From SSC3 sp963769585 (GTDB lineage: Bacteria; Actinomycetota; Actinomycetes; Propionibacteriales; Nocardioidaceae): a DNA stretch of 64,000 bases. Positions 8,980 to 17,904 of this stretch are shown here, piece by piece. The stretch is taken from assembly GCA_963769585.1 (NCBI GenBank), contig CAVYMJ010000006.1, forward strand, positions 2,108,001 to 2,172,000. Reading direction: 5' to 3'. The translations under genes were made by a program, and so were the position numbers. The notes beneath the pieces are model-generated. The model worked only from the letters and a program-made list of their open reading frames with translations. It was not told where the DNA came from and did not search any database. Every line of letters starts with the position of its first letter. Positions within the stretch are counted from its first letter, which is position 1.

Positions 8980-9019
8980 AGGCTTGTCGGGGGCCTAGCA
9001 CATCGAGATCGGAGAGCTC

Positions 9020-10237
9020 ATGCCAGAGGCAGTCATCGTTTCGACCGCACGATCACCCATCGGGCGCGCCAACAAGGGGTCGCTGAAGGACATGCGTCCG
9101 GACGACCTCACCGCGCAGATGATCCAGGCTGCCCTCGCGAAGGTTCCTGAGCTGGACCCGAAGCTCATCGACGACCTGTACCTCGGCTGCGGCCTCCCTG
9201 GTGGAGAGATGGGCTTCAACATGGCTCGCGTCGTCGCCGTCCTGATGGGGATGGACCACCTGCCCGGCGCCACCCTCACCCGCTACTGCTCGTCCTCGGT
9301 GCAGACCACCCGGATGGCCTTCCACGCGATCAAAGCCGGCGAAGGGGACGTCTTCCTGTCCGCCGGGGTGGAGACCGTGTCGCGCTTCGCCAAGGGCACG
9401 TCGGACCACCTGCCCGACACCAAGAACCCGGTCTTCGCCGAGGCGCAGGCCCGCACCCAGAAGACCCTCGAGGACGAGGCGGGCTGGCACGACCCACGCG
9501 AGGACGGGGTCGTTCCGGACGCCTACATCGCTATGGGATTCACTGCGGAGAACGTCGCCAAGCTGCGCGGCCTCAAGCGCGAGGAGCTGGACGAGTTCGG
9601 TGTGCGCAGCCAGAACCTTGCCGAGAAGGCGATCGCTGACGGCTTCTGGGCCCAGGAGATCACGCCGGTCACCCTGCCCGACGGTTCGGTGGCCTCCACC
9701 GACGACGGCCCCCGTGCCGGGGTCACCTACGAGGCGATCTCGCAGCTGCAGCCCGTCTTCCGGCCCGACGGCGTGGTCACCGCAGGCAACTGCTGCCCGC
9801 TCAACGACGGTGCTGCCGCCGTGGTGATCATGTCCGACACCAAGGCCAAGGAGCTCGGACTCACCCCGCTGGCCCGGATCGTCTCGACCGGAGTCACCGG
9901 CCTGTCCCCCGAGATCATGGGCCTCGGTCCGGTCGAGGCGTCCAAGCAGGCCCTCGCCCGGGCGAACATGAGCATCGACGACATCGACCTGGTCGAGATC
10001 AACGAGGCGTTTGCGGCCCAGGTGGTGCCGTCGTACCAGGACCTTGGCATCGACATCGACCGGCTCAACGTCAACGGTGGCGCGATAGCCGTCGGTCACC
10101 CGTTCGGCATGACCGGCGCGCGCCTTCAGGCGACGATGATCAACTCGCTGCAGACGCACGACAAGTCCACGGGTTTGATCACCATGTGTGTCGGCGGCGG
10201 CCAGGGCATGGCTCTGATCCTGGAGCGAATGGGCTGA
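9020..10237 (+). CDS. Acetyl-CoA C-acetyltransferase (thiolase)
   Basis: This 405-residue thiolase makes or cleaves acetoacetyl-CoA or 3-ketoacyl-CoA. The acyl-enzyme Cys90 lies in RYCSSSVQTT, the NEAFAAQ motif is present, and the C-terminus carries GGAIAVGHPFGMTGAR and MCVGGGQG with the catalytic His and second Cys. GGAGAG at 9011-9016 is a good ribosome site for the ATG at 9020. A strong terminator follows. It could be degradative (FadA-like) or biosynthetic; the stand-alone position, without a fadB beside it, leaves this open. Confidence 0.92.
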   Translation: MPEAVIVSTARSPIGRANKGSLKDMRPDDLTAQMIQAALAKVPELDPKLIDDLYLGCGLPGGEMGFNMARVVAVLMGMDHLPGATLTRYCSSSVQTTRMAFHAIKAGEGDVFLSAGVETVSRFAKGTSDHLPDTKNPVFAEAQARTQKTLEDEAGWHDPREDGVVPDAYIAMGFTAENVAKLRGLKREELDEFGVRSQNLAEKAIADGFWAQEITPVTLPDGSVASTDDGPRAGVTYEAISQLQPVFRPDGVVTAGNCCPLNDGAAAVVIMSDTKAKELGLTPLARIVSTGVTGLSPEIMGLGPVEASKQALARANMSIDDIDLVEINEAFAAQVVPSYQDLGIDIDRLNVNGGAIAVGHPFGMTGARLQATMINSLQTHDKSTGLITMCVGGGQGMALILERMG

Positions 10238-10249
10238 GCAAGCCCTACG

Positions 10250-10282
10250 AAAGACCCCGACAGACCGTTGTCGGGGTCTTTT
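10250..10282 (+). terminator. Rho-independent terminator after the thiolase
   Basis: A 13-bp perfect stem AAAGACCCCGACA (10250-10262) pairs with 10269-10281 across a six-base loop. It ends in a T-run and lies 13 bases after the thiolase stop. Confidence 0.9.
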
Positions 10283-10340
10283 GTTTGCAAATCCACTGGA
10301 ATGGCTGGATTCAGGCGGATGCAAAGGTCAGGATGGCTGC

Positions 10341-10862
10341 ATGGGTGAAGGGGAGCAGAGCGACACAGTGGAGAGAGACGAAGCCAGGTGGCTCGATCAC
10401 AGCCAGCAGCGCTCGTGGCGCGCCTTTCTGGTCGGGAGCAATTTGCTGATGGACCGCCTCGACCGCGACTTGCGTGCCAAGCACGGCATCGCGCTGGCCG
10501 AGTACGAGATTCTCGTGCGCCTCTCCGAGGCGCCACGACAACGCCTTCGGATGGCGCTGCTGGCCAGCGCGCTCTCCCACTCCCGGAGCAGGGTGACCCA
10601 TACCGTCTCGCGGATGGAGGGCAACGGTCTCGTCGAGCGGGACAACTGCCTGGACGACGGCCGCGGAGTGGAGGCTGTGATGACCCAGGCGGGCCGCAAG
10701 GTGTTGGTCGACGCAGCACCCAGCCATGTCGAGGGCGTGCGGAACTACCTCGTTGACCTCGTGGACCAGGCCGACTTCGACGCGGTGGGCCGCGTGTTCG
10801 GTGCAGTAGCGGACAGCCTGGCTACCCCCGAGACTGCCGCGATGGCCAGCATCCGGAGATGA
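10341..10862 (+). CDS. MarR-family transcriptional regulator
   Basis: This 173-residue dimeric winged-helix DNA-binding protein has the core at about residues 40-125: RDLRAKHGIALAEYEILVRLSE, then the recognition helix region LSHSRSRVTHTVSRMEGNGLVER and the wing DDGRGVEAVMTQAGRKVL. MarR proteins usually repress a nearby gene and release on binding a phenolic or oxidant. The ATG at 10341 is preferred, with GGATGG upstream. The frame stays open to 10281, but that would place the start inside the terminator. No effector gene is adjacent in a divergent position, so the target is unclear. Confidence 0.9.
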   Translation: MGEGEQSDTVERDEARWLDHSQQRSWRAFLVGSNLLMDRLDRDLRAKHGIALAEYEILVRLSEAPRQRLRMALLASALSHSRSRVTHTVSRMEGNGLVERDNCLDDGRGVEAVMTQAGRKVLVDAAPSHVEGVRNYLVDLVDQADFDAVGRVFGAVADSLATPETAAMASIRR

Positions 10863-10868
10863 GAGCGC

Positions 10869-12551
10869 TCAGTCGCGAGTGAGCCGACGGTGCGTCACCC
10901 GGTGCGGGCGCGCCGCCTCGACGCCGAGCCGCTCCACCTTGTTCGCCTCGTACGACGCGAAGTTGCCCTCGAACCAGAACCAGCAGCCTTCGTCCTCGTC
11001 GGTGCCCTCCCAGGCGAGGATGTGCGTCGCCGTACGGTCGAGGAACCACCGGTCGTGCGAGGTGATGATCGCGCAGCCCGGGAACTCCAGGAGCGCGTCC
11101 TCCAGGGACTGGAGGGTCTCGACGTCCAGGTCATTGGTCGGCTCGTCGAGCAGCAGCATGTTGCCGCCCATCTTCAGCGTGAGCGCCAGGTTCAGCCGGT
11201 TCCGTTCCCCACCGGAGAGGATTCCGGCCTTCTTCTGCTGGTCGGGGCCCTTAAAGCCGAAGGATGCGATGTAGGCCCGGCTCGGCATCTCGAAGTTCGC
11301 GACCTTGATGAAGTCGAGCCCGTCTGAGACGACCTCCCACACGTTCTTGTTCGGGTCGATGCCTCCACGGCTCTGGTCAACGTAGGAGATCTTCACGGTC
11401 TGTCCGACGCGGAGCTCACCGGCGTCCGGCTTCTCCTGGCCGATGATCATCCGGAACAGCGTGGTCTTGCCCACACCGTTGGGGCCGATGACGCCCACGA
11501 TGCCCGCCTTGGGCAGCTTGAACGACAGGTCGTGCATCAGTACGCGACCGTCGAAGCCCTTCTCCAGGTCGTCGGCCTCCAGTACGACGTCACCCAGGCG
11601 TGGCCCTGCAGGGATGTTGATCTCGGAGGGGTCGATCTTGCGGTTGCGGTCCGCCTCGGCGGCCATCTCCTCGTAGCGAGCCAACCGGGACTTGCTCTTG
11701 GCCTGGCGGGCCTTGGGGTTGGAGCGCACCCACTCAAGCTCGCGCTCGAGCATCTTGGCGCGCTTGGCGTCCTTGGCTCCTTCGACCTTGAGCCGGTCCT
11801 TCTTGGTCTCCAGGTACGTCGTGTAGTTGCCCTCGTACGGGTGCGCCTTGCCGCGGTCGAGCTCGAGGATCCAGGAGGCGACGTTGTCCAGGAAGTACCG
11901 GTCGTGCGTCACGGCCAGGACGGCACCCGGGTACGACGCGAGGTGGCCCTCCAGCCACTGCACCGACTCGGCGTCGAGGTGGTTGGTCGGCTCGTCGAGG
12001 AGGAGCAGGTCGGGCTGCTGCAGGAGCAGCTTGCACAGGGCCACGCGGCGACGCTCACCACCGGAGAGATGGTCGACGACCGTGTCCGACGGCGGGCAGC
12101 GCAGCGCGTCCATCGCCTGCTCCAGCCGGCTGTCGAGGTCCCAGGCGTTGGCGTGGTCGAGGTCCGTCTGCAAATCACCCATCTCGGCGAGCAGCGTGTC
12201 GAAGTCGGCGTCCGGGTTCGCCATCTCCTCCGAGATCGCGTTGTAGCGGTCGAGTTTCCCCTTGATGTCGTGGACGGCCTCCTCGACGTTCTCCAGCACG
12301 GTCTTGCCCTCGGACAGCGGCGGCTCCTGCTGGAGCATCCCGACGGTCGCTCCCGGATCCAGGATCGCGTCGCCGTTCGAGGCGCGGTCCAGGCCGGCCA
12401 TGATCTTGAGGAGCGAGGACTTGCCGGTGCCATTGGGTCCGACGACGCCGATCTTCGCTCCGTGGAGGAAGGACAGCGTGACGTTGTCGAGGACAACCTT
12501 GTCACCGTGGGCTTTGCGGACATTGCGCAGCGTGAAGACGTACTCAGCCAT
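10869..12551 (-). CDS. ettA: Energy-dependent translational throttle protein EttA (ABC-F)
   Basis: This 560-residue soluble twin-ATPase of the ABC-F family binds the ribosomal E site and gates the first elongation step according to the ADP/ATP ratio. Two ABC cassettes are visible. The first has GPNGTGKSSLLKI (residues 39-51) and signature LSGGERRRVALCK; the second has GPNGVGKTTLFRM and LSGGERNRLNLAL. LLLDEPTNHLD and LLLDEPTNDLD are the Walker B regions. There are no membrane segments. Length and end (about 555) match EttA. It lies downstream of ssb on the same strand, 55 bases apart. Confidence 0.95.
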   Translation of the reverse strand: MAEYVFTLRNVRKAHGDKVVLDNVTLSFLHGAKIGVVGPNGTGKSSLLKIMAGLDRASNGDAILDPGATVGMLQQEPPLSEGKTVLENVEEAVHDIKGKLDRYNAISEEMANPDADFDTLLAEMGDLQTDLDHANAWDLDSRLEQAMDALRCPPSDTVVDHLSGGERRRVALCKLLLQQPDLLLLDEPTNHLDAESVQWLEGHLASYPGAVLAVTHDRYFLDNVASWILELDRGKAHPYEGNYTTYLETKKDRLKVEGAKDAKRAKMLERELEWVRSNPKARQAKSKSRLARYEEMAAEADRNRKIDPSEINIPAGPRLGDVVLEADDLEKGFDGRVLMHDLSFKLPKAGIVGVIGPNGVGKTTLFRMIIGQEKPDAGELRVGQTVKISYVDQSRGGIDPNKNVWEVVSDGLDFIKVANFEMPSRAYIASFGFKGPDQQKKAGILSGGERNRLNLALTLKMGGNMLLLDEPTNDLDVETLQSLEDALLEFPGCAIITSHDRWFLDRTATHILAWEGTDEDEGCWFWFEGNFASYEANKVERLGVEAARPHRVTHRRLTRD

Positions 12552-12606
12552 GATGCCGGAAGCCTACGGTGCACAAGGCCTGCTTCCCGAATCGGGCTGC
12601 TGCCGG

Positions 12607-13098
12607 TCAGGCTGCGGACTCCGACGGAGCCTGGGCCGGCTGGGGTTCACCCCACGAGTCCACCGGTGTCTCCGCGGCGACCCCGGCGGCGACCATCTCG
12701 GCCACCTCTGCGTCGAGCTCGGCCTCGTCGTGCGCTCCGCGCGGCCGCTTCTTGAGGAAGGCGCTCGTCCCGCGGGTCAGGTCATGCCCGACCAGCAGCG
12801 CCTCGACCTCGAACTCGCTGCCGTCCGGCTCTCCGTCACCCCTGGACCAGGTTCGGGTGCGTAGCCGCCCGTGCACCATCACCGCCTCGCCGCGATGGAT
12901 CGAGTCGCGGACGTTCTCGGCGAGCGACCTCCAGGCCGTCACGGAGAACCAGGTGGTCTCCCCGTCCTCCCAGCCGCCTGCTCGTCTCACCCGCGGCGTG
13001 CAGGCCACCCGGAAGGTGGCCACACTGATCTCCTTGGGCGTCCGGAAGGTCACGTCTCCACCAACCCAGCCGTGCAATGTCACGAGCGTCTCCGTCAT
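12607..13098 (-). CDS. ssb: Single-stranded DNA-binding protein, tail-less paralogue
   Basis: This 163-residue protein has an OB fold over about residues 1-115: ETLVTLHGWVGGDVTFR, then TTWFSVTAWRSLAENV and GEAVMVHGRLRTRTW. The C-terminus ends QPAQAPSESAA and lacks the acidic tail ending in Pro-Phe that replicative SSB uses to recruit partners. It is therefore probably the second actinobacterial SSB type, as in Streptomyces SsbB, rather than the replication SSB. A strong ribosome site (GAGGAGACG) precedes the ATG at 13098. It lies 134 bases downstream of the second dynamin-like GTPase, an order I recall from Streptomyces dynA-dynB-ssbB. Confidence 0.9.
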   Translation of the reverse strand: MTETLVTLHGWVGGDVTFRTPKEISVATFRVACTPRVRRAGGWEDGETTWFSVTAWRSLAENVRDSIHRGEAVMVHGRLRTRTWSRGDGEPDGSEFEVEALLVGHDLTRGTSAFLKKRPRGAHDEAELDAEVAEMVAAGVAAETPVDSWGEPQPAQAPSESAA

Positions 13099-13232
13099 CG
13101 TCTCCTCCTCAGCTCGGTGCTCCCGTTTCGGAAGCGATGAGGCCAGCCTGCGTGCCTCGGCCGACTGCCGTGCGTACGAGCTCAGGCGGCGTGGACAGCT
13201 GTGCCTGGGGAAAGGGGCGGAGCGGGAGGGGC

Positions 13233-14891
13233 CTAGCGCAGCGCGTCGTTCAGACCGTGTCGCGTCCGGCGATAGGCGTCGATCTCTGACTCGATCGGGC
13301 TGATCACCAGGTCCTCGATGACGTCACTCAGCGACGAGCGCAGCCGGAGGTCGGCCCGACCCGCTTTGGACCGCGCGGAGAAGCCGGCCAGCCAGCGGCT
13401 CACTCCAGCCACGACGATGCCGAAGACTGCGCCACCCAGGAGCAGCGCAGCAGGAACCGCCAGTCCCCCTACCTCCGGGGAGTCGGGCACCGTGAGCCGC
13501 AGATAGTCGCCGACCGCGAGACCGGTCAACCACAGTGCTCCGGCCACCGCGGCAACGAACACCAGGACCTGCGAGAAGCGAACCAGCCGCCACCAGGTCG
13601 GCGTACGCGAGACACCCAGGTCGGTGCTGGCGATGGCCTTGTCCACAGCGTCGTTGAGATCTTCGAGCCTGGAGGTGGACGCACGGCGTACGGCCTCGGC
13701 CCACGGAGGCGAGAGCTCGACGGCGACCTGGTCGGCCACTGCCCGCACCGCGGTATCGACGCGTGCGCGCTGCACCGGTGAGGCCTCGGGCAGCGACGTC
13801 CGTGCGGCAGCGGTCAGCACCCGTCCCTCCGGCCCCAGGTCCAGGTGCATCCGCTTGAGCGGGTCACGACGCAACCGGCCGAGCCACTTGGTCAACGGCC
13901 ACCCGGTAGCCCGGCTCGCGCGCTGCAACGAGGACTTCTCGACGGCTCGTACCACGATCGGGACCCCCGCAGCCGAGGCGAAAGCGTCCACCAGCTCGGA
14001 CTTGCTGTGTCGAGCGACGTCGCCGGGCTTGGCCAGGCCGTTGACCTCCTGCAGCTTGGAGGCGGTGGCGGTGACGTCTGCGAGCAGCCGGTCCAGGGTG
14101 GCCTGCTTGGCCGTGACGTGCTTGGCGATGGCCTGCTTGAGCTCGGCGATCCCGTCACCCAGCTTCGCGGAGGTTGTGATCACCGGGACTCCCCCGAGTC
14201 CGTCGTTCTGGAGCAGCCGGCGAAGGTCCTGCACCATCGCGTCGCGCCTATCTTCGGGCACCTCGTCGATGTGGTTGAGCACCACCAGCATGATGTCGTG
14301 GTGGGTCGAAAGGGGACGTAGATAGCGATCGTGGATCGCCGCGTCGGCGTACTTCTGAGGGTCCAGGACCCAGACCAGCAGGTCGGCCAGCTGGACGAGC
14401 CGGTCCACCTCGACGTGATGGGCGATCTCTGTCGAGTCGTGGTCCGGAAGGTCCAGCAGTACCAGCCCCTCGAGATCACGGTCGACCCGCTTCATGTCCA
14501 GCATCGAGTCATGGGAGACGCGGTGCCGGGCGGGAACACCGACCCAGTCGAGCAGCTCGTCGGCCCGGTCGCGGCCCCACACGCACGACATCGTCCACGA
14601 GGTCGTGGGCCGGCGTACGCCGACGGCGGCGAACTCCATCCCGGTGATGGCGTTGAAGGTCGAGGACTTGCCGGAGCCGGTGGCTCCGGCAAGGGCGACG
14701 ACCGTGTGGTCGCCGGAGAGCGACAACCGGGCGGCGGCCCGAGTTGCGATCAGGTCCCCATGCGCAACCAGATCGTCGGGGAGACGCCCTCTCGAGGCCT
14801 CGACCGCGACCCTCAGCCCTTCGACGCGAGCGGCGACGCCGTTGCTGCGCTTGCCGAGCAGCTTCTTCGCCCCCTCGACGATGGTGCTCAT
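13233..14891 (-). CDS. Dynamin-like / YfjP-type GTPase B, membrane-anchored
   Basis: This 552-residue GTPase has G1 GATGSGKSS at residues 69-77, the switch region RRPTTS near 94-99, G3 DLPDHDS at 147-153 and G4 NHID at 206-209. The middle is helical. Two hydrophobic helices near the C-terminus (VLVFVAAVAGALWLTGLAVG and VPAALLLGGAVFGIVVAGV) should anchor it in the cytoplasmic membrane. The domain order matches bacterial dynamin-like pairs such as Streptomyces DynA/DynB, which stabilise FtsZ rings at septa; a role in membrane remodelling is inferred. The ATG start overlaps the stop of GTPase A (ATGA), so the two are translationally coupled. Confidence 0.85.
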   Translation of the reverse strand: MSTIVEGAKKLLGKRSNGVAARVEGLRVAVEASRGRLPDDLVAHGDLIATRAAARLSLSGDHTVVALAGATGSGKSSTFNAITGMEFAAVGVRRPTTSWTMSCVWGRDRADELLDWVGVPARHRVSHDSMLDMKRVDRDLEGLVLLDLPDHDSTEIAHHVEVDRLVQLADLLVWVLDPQKYADAAIHDRYLRPLSTHHDIMLVVLNHIDEVPEDRRDAMVQDLRRLLQNDGLGGVPVITTSAKLGDGIAELKQAIAKHVTAKQATLDRLLADVTATASKLQEVNGLAKPGDVARHSKSELVDAFASAAGVPIVVRAVEKSSLQRASRATGWPLTKWLGRLRRDPLKRMHLDLGPEGRVLTAAARTSLPEASPVQRARVDTAVRAVADQVAVELSPPWAEAVRRASTSRLEDLNDAVDKAIASTDLGVSRTPTWWRLVRFSQVLVFVAAVAGALWLTGLAVGDYLRLTVPDSPEVGGLAVPAALLLGGAVFGIVVAGVSRWLAGFSARSKAGRADLRLRSSLSDVIEDLVISPIESEIDAYRRTRHGLNDALR

Positions 14892-16621
14892 CTCTCCATT
14901 TCCTCTGCTATCTGGGCGGCGAAGCGCAGGTCGTCGAGCTTGCGGGACTCCTGGCGGAGCCGCTCGGCGCCGGACTCGTCGATGTCGAGGCTGACCAGCG
15001 TCTCGGTGAACCGTGCCCGCTCCCGGTCCAGCAGTGCGGACACACGTGTGCGAAGGTCCTTGCGAGCGTTCTCGGCGAGGCGGCGTACCGCCTGGTCACC
15101 GAAGACCGCCTCGAGCAGCTTCTGCCCGAGGACCGCGCTTCCACCGGCGATGCCAACCTCTGCGCCCGTCACTCCACCGGTGCTGGAGAAGACCACCACC
15201 ATCAGCGCCACGCCCAACCCGTTGACACCGAAGGCGAGGAAGCGAGCCGCCGACCGCTTGTCCTGCCCCTCCTTGCGTACCAGATCGAGGACGCCATGCT
15301 GCCAGTCGCGTACGGCGCGCTCGGCGCGCGCCCGGAAGTCCCGAGATGCCCGGTGCAGGTCGCGACCCGAGTCCTCGAGGAGGTTCTTGCCCGCTTCCAC
15401 CGACTGCCAGGACGCGGTGGCCCGTTCGGCGGCGTTCTCGGCGTGCTCGGTGATCAGCGTCTCCAGCCCGGACTCGACGGCGACGGTGACTCGTTCGGCC
15501 TGGGTGGGCTTGCCCTTGGCCCAGCCCACGACCCGGTCCCGGATCCAGCCGACCTTGGTCTCCAAGCCTTTGAGGAACTCGCCAGTGCCGACGTACTCCT
15601 GCCAGCGCGCCAACACCTCACCCCGCAGCAAGGTGCCGTCGGCCGAGGCCTCGTCAACCTTCGCCAGCGCCTCGTCGTAGGCCCGGTCGGCGTCGGCGCG
15701 CAGGCGCGTAACCATGGCGACCTGCTCCGCCGCGGCGTCGGCAACCAGGTAGCTCCGCTTGGCGATCGCTCGGATCGCCCCGTCCAGGGTCCGCTTGACG
15801 ACCGCAGCCCGCCCCTCGGCGTCGGCTGCCAGAGCGTCGAGCCAGCCGCGGATTTCAGCGACGTGCTCAGCGGGGAGCAGACCGTCGGAGTCGACTGTGC
15901 CCTCGGTGACGACGAAGAGCGGCGAGTCCTTCAGTCCGCGCGTGGTCAGCATGGTGGCCAGGTGGGTGCTGACCTCGTCCACGGCCCCCGGTGGGGTGCG
16001 GTCCAGGACGATCGCGACCGCAGCGCTGCGCTCGACGGCAGTACGCAGGAAGTCCCACGGCACCTGGTCGGCGTATCGAGCGGCGGAGGTCACGAAGAGC
16101 CAGAGGTCGGCCGCGCCGAGCAGCTGGGACGCCAGCGTGCGGTTCTGCTCCTCGACGGAGTCGATGTCCGGGGCGTCCAGGATTGCCAGGCCCTGCGGAA
16201 CCGCCTCGTCCGCGACCAGCTGGAGTGCTCCCGGGTCGGCAGACGTGGTCGCCGTACGTGCCAGGTCCGGCAGGATCCGGTCCATGGCGAACCACTCCGA
16301 GTCAGCCGGGTTGTGCACCAGGACCGGTGACCGGGTGGTGGGACGCAGTACGCCGGGTTCGGTGACCCGATGGCCTACCAGGGAGTTGACCAGAGTGGAC
16401 TTGCCCGCCCCCGTCGAGCCACCGACGACGGTGAGCAGCGGCGCCTCGATGGACATCAACCGCGGCAGGACGTAGTCCTCGATCTGGTCGAACATCTCCT
16501 TGCGCGCTGCCCGGAACTCGTCGACCTTGGGCAGGTCCAGGGGCAGCGTGGTGCCGAGCAGCGCTTCGCGCAGCCGCACCAGACCGTTGATCATGTCGGT
16601 CGTGGAAGCAGTGATGGTCAC
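14888..16621 (-). CDS. Dynamin-like GTPase A
   Basis: This 577-residue GTPase has the G1 loop GGSTGAGKST at residues 67-76, RPTTRSP as the switch I threonine region, and G3 DAPDIDS at 149-155. G4 is VLDRTP near 205-210, where the usual N/TKxD is weak. A hydrophobic pair of helices near 440-480 (FLAFGVNGLGVALMVVVFSSTGG) probably inserts into the membrane. The start is GTG at 16621, which overlaps the PrsW stop as GTGA. The open frame continues upstream but there it only shadows prsW. The C-terminus overlaps GTPase B by four bases. It presumably works with GTPase B as a heteromeric membrane-remodelling pair. Confidence 0.85.
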   Translation of the reverse strand: MTITASTTDMINGLVRLREALLGTTLPLDLPKVDEFRAARKEMFDQIEDYVLPRLMSIEAPLLTVVGGSTGAGKSTLVNSLVGHRVTEPGVLRPTTRSPVLVHNPADSEWFAMDRILPDLARTATTSADPGALQLVADEAVPQGLAILDAPDIDSVEEQNRTLASQLLGAADLWLFVTSAARYADQVPWDFLRTAVERSAAVAIVLDRTPPGAVDEVSTHLATMLTTRGLKDSPLFVVTEGTVDSDGLLPAEHVAEIRGWLDALAADAEGRAAVVKRTLDGAIRAIAKRSYLVADAAAEQVAMVTRLRADADRAYDEALAKVDEASADGTLLRGEVLARWQEYVGTGEFLKGLETKVGWIRDRVVGWAKGKPTQAERVTVAVESGLETLITEHAENAAERATASWQSVEAGKNLLEDSGRDLHRASRDFRARAERAVRDWQHGVLDLVRKEGQDKRSAARFLAFGVNGLGVALMVVVFSSTGGVTGAEVGIAGGSAVLGQKLLEAVFGDQAVRRLAENARKDLRTRVSALLDRERARFTETLVSLDIDESGAERLRQESRKLDDLRFAAQIAEEMER

Positions 16622-17832
16622 GATCCACTCCGTGGGTATCCGCCGGGGGTCGGCTGCGGGAACTGTACATAGGGACGCAGCGTGGCCAGGCGCTGGACCA
16701 TGGCCGACCCTCGAGGACCCGCGTCGCGAGGCGCGAGACCACGCAGGTAGCGGTTGTGCAGGAACGCCAGCTCGATCGCCTCCTGCTGGTACTCCCGCAT
16801 CACCCGCTCGGCCAACGGGCCGCCGACCAGGCGGGCATAACGCCGCGCACTGCGACGTGCAGGAAGCCGCACCAGCCAGGGCACCTCGGCATGGCCCACC
16901 AGTCCACGGTGCGCGGCGTCGGTGAGGGCGCGGGTGAGGATCGCTGACTCCTTGCGGCGTGCCCAGACGGCGAAGCCGACCAGCAGCAGGAACGCCGGCA
17001 CCATCGCGAAGACGTAGGTGAGGATGAACGCGGAACCGTCGTGGAAGAACGCCGAGGCGTTCCAGGCCGCGTGCAGCCCGACGGCGATGAGGTAGCCGAG
17101 CAGCGGGGCGACGACTCGCAGAGCCGGCTTCCGGGTCGTCACCGCTATGCCCACTCCGATGCCCACGAACGAGGTGAAGAGCGGGTGCGCGAAGGGGCTG
17201 AACACGCCACGCAGGACGAAGATCCCGGTCGCGGCGTCGATGCCCCCGGGGCCGACCCCGTCGCCCCCGATGTAGGCGCCGGCAAGATAGAGGATGTTCT
17301 CGGTGAAAGCGAAGCCGACTCCCACCAGGCCGGCATACACCAGCCCGTCGAGGATTCCGTCCAGCTCGTGACGGCGGAACCAGAGCAGCAAGACGATGAA
17401 GATCCCCTTGGTGAACTCCTCGGTGATCGGAGCCACGATCGCGGCCGACCAGTCCTCCGACGTACCGACGAAGTACTGGTCGATCGTCTGCAGGACCAGA
17501 GCCACCGCGGTGGCGACGAAGGCACCCCAGCCGAAGGCGAGACCAAGCAGGCTGATCGGCTCCGGCTCGTAGCGGTCCAGCCACAGGTAGCAGGCCACCA
17601 GGGGGCCGACAGGCAACGCGGCGAGGATGACCCCGACCACGATCGCGCCGGGTGCGTCCGCGGCGAGGAGTACCAGGGCCATGACGCACGCGCCGAGCAG
17701 GAGCGCCACCGACACCAGAACCGTGAAGAGGAGGTTCTCCCTGCGGCGCGGACGCTTGAGCAGGGCAGGCGGAACGGCCGGAGGCAGGGGCTTTATCGCC
17801 TGCTCCGGGCCGGTTCCTGCCGCCCAGTTCAT
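16618..17832 (-). CDS. PrsW-family intramembrane metalloprotease
   Basis: This 404-residue membrane protein has about eight or nine hydrophobic helices. PrsW motifs are all visible: LDRYEPEP at about residues 86-92, APITEEFTKG with Glu138-Glu139, GLVYAGLVGVGFAFTEN near 163-179, and the conserved HAAWNASAF. PrsW proteins cleave membrane proteins such as anti-sigma factors within the bilayer. The soluble C-terminal part after the helices is about 100 residues long. It is the first gene of a coupled trio with two dynamin-like GTPases. TAGTCT sits six bases before the ATG, a leaderless layout. Its substrate is unknown; the neighbouring GTPases are obvious candidates. Confidence 0.9.
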   Translation of the reverse strand: MNWAAGTGPEQAIKPLPPAVPPALLKRPRRRENLLFTVLVSVALLLGACVMALVLLAADAPGAIVVGVILAALPVGPLVACYLWLDRYEPEPISLLGLAFGWGAFVATAVALVLQTIDQYFVGTSEDWSAAIVAPITEEFTKGIFIVLLLWFRRHELDGILDGLVYAGLVGVGFAFTENILYLAGAYIGGDGVGPGGIDAATGIFVLRGVFSPFAHPLFTSFVGIGVGIAVTTRKPALRVVAPLLGYLIAVGLHAAWNASAFFHDGSAFILTYVFAMVPAFLLLVGFAVWARRKESAILTRALTDAAHRGLVGHAEVPWLVRLPARRSARRYARLVGGPLAERVMREYQQEAIELAFLHNRYLRGLAPRDAGPRGSAMVQRLATLRPYVQFPQPTPGGYPRSGS

Positions 17833-17838
17833 GGGGAA

Positions 17839-17844
17839 AGACTA
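17839..17844 (-). promoter_or_regulatory. -10 hexamer TAGTCT, leaderless layout, for prsW-GTPase operon
   Basis: On the minus strand TAGTCT is followed by six bases and the ATG at 17832. It lies in the 72-bp divergent region shared with the Xaa-Pro peptidase gene. Confidence 0.6.
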
Positions 17845-17892
17845 TCGGTGGGGGATGGTTTGTCCGGGTCTCAGGCGCTGGCCGCGCCGACG

Positions 17893-17898
17893 TAGCAT
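17893..17898 (+). promoter_or_regulatory. -10 hexamer TAGCAT, leaderless layout, for the Xaa-Pro peptidase
   Basis: TAGCAT ends six bases before the GTG at 17905 (TANNNT-N6-GTG), with no ribosome site between. Confidence 0.6.
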
Positions 17899-17904
17899 TG
17901 ATCT

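Noticed and set aside
16622..17689. N-terminal extension of GTPase A to 17689
   Set aside because: This part is a shadow of prsW in another frame. The GTGA overlap at 16618-16621 marks the true start.
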